Both the position numbers and the translations under genes were made by a program. A model generated the notes under the pieces. It was not told where the DNA came from. It did no database searches and worked only from the letters and a program-made list of their open reading frames with translations. From Chrysophaeum taylorii (Eukaryota > Sar > Pelagophyceae > Pelagomonadales > Pelagomonadaceae): a stretch of DNA of 64,000 bases. The stretch is taken from the NCBI GenBank assembly GCA_029834535.1, contig JAQMWT010000314.1:186001-250000 (forward strand), given 5' to 3'. Below, piece by piece: positions 62,304 through 64,000 of this stretch (positions within the stretch are counted from its first letter, which is position 1; each line of letters begins with the position of its first letter).

Positions 62304-63344
62304 ATGGAGTCACGGCCCCAGTCTGAGATGGTGTTTGACCCAACAGGGAGTGCGTTTCCGTTCCGGCGGTCGGACTACAGGTATTTGGATGATTTTCCGT
62401 TCGGGAAGGCTAGCGCCGAGTTCGAATCGATTCTCGGGACCGCGACGTTCGACAACGCGACGGCCGCGATGAGTCTGCGGCGCGCGATCAACGAAACGCT
62501 CGAAAGCGCCGACTGGCAGGTCAGGACGCGGGGGGACGGGGCGTGGGCGACGGTGTACGTTTACACGTGCGAACGTGCCGTGCGCGCGCGGTGCGTGCAC
62601 GTGGGCACCCAGTCGCACGAGGACGCTTGGAAATTCAAGCGAGACCATCGTCCGCTCATGCGCGAAAAGCTGGCCGAGTTCGAGGCGGCCCCCGAGTGCG
62701 TGCCGGGGATCGTGAACGGCGCCTCCATTGCTGCCGTGTTGCGCGAGCTCGTGGAGGCGCGCCTCGCTCCATTCCAGTTCCTCGTCGCGAGCGGATTCCG
62801 GTACTTGCTCGTCGATCTGGACGACCTTCGCGCGATTCCCGCCGATGCCAACCGGTTTCCGAAGCCCCCCACCAAGAGCCCCGACGAGGGACGAGTGGTC
62901 CCCGTCGACGACCGCGCGATGCGGGACATCGTTGACGGCATCGCGCTCGGGGCCAACCATTACTTCCAGCGGTCCCACTACGCCGGTCTCCGAACCCTCC
63001 TCGACCGCCGGAATATCCCCTACTCGATTTTTATCGAGCGCGCGGACCCCGACCGTCCGGTCGGAGGGGAGGGGGGATGCACCGCCCAGGGCGAGGCCGC
63101 CCTCGAAAAGCTTCGGCGCGAGGGCCCCGACCACGTCGTCCTCGCGGCGAGTCACGAGGACGGTTCGCGCTTGGAAGCTCACCTGGACACCCCCGACCCA
63201 GAGACCGCCCGGCTCCACACTCTTCGTGCGGTGCTGCCGGGACTCGAGCCCACCAAACTGGAACCCGGCGGACCACCTCTCACCAACGTCTACATCCCCG
63301 ATCGCGTGCTGGTTCCGCCGACGGATCACACTTCGGAGGATTAA
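62304..63344 (+). CDS. Conserved-looking protein of unknown function
   Basis: A 346-residue single-exon protein starting MESRPQSEMVFDPTGSAFPF. It has no signal peptide or membrane helix. Sequence is well mixed and host-like, for example ADWQVRTRGDGAWATVYVYT, ESILGTATFDNATAAMSLRR, LVASGFRYLLVDLDDLRAIP and GPDHVVLAASHEDGSRLEAH. The alternation of hydrophobic strands and helices suggests an alpha/beta fold, but I recognise no family or catalytic motif. It converges with the plastid protein gene with only 4 bp between stop codons. Confidence 0.6.
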   Translation: MESRPQSEMVFDPTGSAFPFRRSDYRYLDDFPFGKASAEFESILGTATFDNATAAMSLRRAINETLESADWQVRTRGDGAWATVYVYTCERAVRARCVHVGTQSHEDAWKFKRDHRPLMREKLAEFEAAPECVPGIVNGASIAAVLRELVEARLAPFQFLVASGFRYLLVDLDDLRAIPADANRFPKPPTKSPDEGRVVPVDDRAMRDIVDGIALGANHYFQRSHYAGLRTLLDRRNIPYSIFIERADPDRPVGGEGGCTAQGEAALEKLRREGPDHVVLAASHEDGSRLEAHLDTPDPETARLHTLRAVLPGLEPTKLEPGGPPLTNVYIPDRVLVPPTDHTSED

Positions 63345-63348
63345 CTAA

Positions 63349-63654
63349 CTAGGCGAGTTTCCGGGCGATGTCGCTGACCATCTCCTCGATCTTGTCCAGT
63401 CGCGTCGCGATGGCGTTTTCGCCCGCTTTCTTCTCGGCCGCGTCGATGTCGGCAGTCAGGTCCTTTACTTTTGCCTCCATGCGCGCCACGCCTGCGTTCA
63501 TCGACTTCTCGAGCAGCGCCTCCACCTCGGCCATGAGCTCGGTCTCCTCGACGGTCGACTTGACGGCCACCGCCGGCCGCATGCCAACAGGCGGCGCGAA
63601 CGCGCCAGCGAGACCGAGGACGGCGGCGATCGTCACGATGAGGAAGCGAGCCAT
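63349..63654 (-). CDS. Small coiled-coil protein with plastid-type presequence
   Basis: A 101-residue protein. MARFLIVTIAAVLGLAGAFA is a signal peptide whose cleavage region AGAFAPPVGMRPAVAVKS matches the heterokont ASAFAP-type plastid-targeting motif, with Phe at +1 followed by a short basic, acid-free transit stretch. The mature part (ELMAEVEALLEKSMNAGVAR, MEAKVKDLTADIDAAEKKAG, RLDKIEEMVSDIARKLA) is a heptad coiled coil. No enzyme motif. Function unknown; a plastid structural or assembly role is a guess. Confidence 0.7.
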   Translation of the reverse strand: MARFLIVTIAAVLGLAGAFAPPVGMRPAVAVKSTVEETELMAEVEALLEKSMNAGVARMEAKVKDLTADIDAAEKKAGENAIATRLDKIEEMVSDIARKLA

Positions 63655-63786
63655 TTGACTACTTACACTTGTACGTACTCCGTGTCGTCGTCGCACGATC
63701 TTCAACTCCTCTGAGACGCTAACCCTGAAAATGATCCTATACCCTGCAAAAAAAAAAAGAATAAGGGTAATAATAATTTTTGAACA

Positions 63787-64000
63787 ATGTTGTGTGTTGT
63801 GGCCCACAAGCGGGGCGCGACGATCCGCGCGGGCATCGCGTTCGAGTCCGAGGTCGTCGGGAGCGTAGCCGCCGGCGGCGAGGTTGAGGTCGACGAGTCC
63901 TGCGTCGCGGTGGCGCGGGACCTCAAACGCGTGCGCGTGGTCTCGCCCGCGGCGGGCTGGGTGACGCTCAAGCTGTTGCGACGGAAACATAGGATTCGAC
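63787..64000 (+). CDS. Start of an SH3-like-repeat protein, cut by window edge
   Basis: An ATG at 63787 opens a frame that runs off the window (71 codons, no stop). HKRGATIRAGIAFESEVVGS, VAAGGEVEVDESCVAVARD and VRVVSPAAGWVTLKLL match the small SH3-like beta-barrel repeat found in many heterokont signalling proteins (R-x-G, ESEVVG, RVRxxSPxxGWVSLK). The rest of the protein lies to the right, so its identity is open. The 5' flank shared with the plastid protein is about 130 bp. Confidence 0.6.
   Translation, partial: MLCVVAHKRGATIRAGIAFESEVVGSVAAGGEVEVDESCVAVARDLKRVRVVSPAAGWVTLKLLRRKHRIR

Noticed and set aside
62310-63329. 339-codon minus-strand open frame
   Set aside because: Mirror of the 346-residue plus-strand protein. 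The plus frame has a better start and residue mix, although with no family known the choice is not absolute.

Overview
The window looks like nuclear DNA of a GC-rich, gene-dense, intron-poor photosynthetic protist, most probably a heterokont (stramenopile) alga of pelagophyte type. The genes are eukaryotic: ribosomal proteins uL5 and eL43, RTF1, ATG7, a formin, an HSF-type factor and a NIPA transporter. Most are single-exon and many are arranged as tight divergent or convergent pairs. The few introns I could resolve are tiny (44-75 bp) and all in phase 0. A 101-residue protein (63349-63654, minus) has a signal peptide running into an AFAP-type motif, as heterokont plastid presequences do. The cystathionine beta-lyase is of plant type. 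The exact organism is inference.

Layout. 1-2.2 kb: a secreted glycosyltransferase. 2.3-8.75 kb: a poor region with degenerate coding-like sequence, a phospholipase C-type phosphoesterase broken by at least five frame changes, and a doubtful spliced gene. 8.8-17.4 kb: a dense block with a YjbQ-family protein, a giant formin, uL5 and an NAD(P)-binding protein. 17.4-21.2 kb: mainly a 1.75-kb minisatellite of 40-bp units. 21.2-32.2 kb: an exostosin-type transferase, a 2-kb barren stretch with a dispersed TGATCAAACTT-like motif, RTF1, a frame-broken beta-propeller protein, cystathionine beta-lyase and ATG7. 34.1-35.1 kb: a protein kinase. 35.3-40.5 kb: a decayed Ty1/copia retrotransposon with exceptionally short LTRs and an intact 5-bp target duplication. 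42.4-64 kb: a dense block with NIPA, a glycosyltransferase, purple acid phosphatase, a GH5 glucanase, a poly(A)/poly(U) polymerase, a METTL13-like methyltransferase, eL43, a PDZ protein, a two-WW protein, an HSF-like factor, several unknowns, and the start of an SH3-like protein at the right edge.

Themes. Several genes act in the secretory pathway or at the cell surface (three glycosyltransferases, GH5 glucanase, purple acid phosphatase, the phosphoesterase relic and a beta-propeller protein). Another group serves gene expression (RTF1, HSF, nucleotidyltransferase, ribosomal proteins, a possible eEF1A methyltransferase). Codon-level repeats are unusually common inside proteins. The two most striking are about a dozen GGGKMAAIRQRQ repeats in the N-terminal half of RTF1 and the (D)VSD(V/M)EVTVE repeats in the formin tail. 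I found no single operon-like novel system. The best candidates for undescribed biology are these two repeat families, the 46-nt TC/GC/GA palindrome abutting the ATG7 start codon, and the short-LTR copia element.
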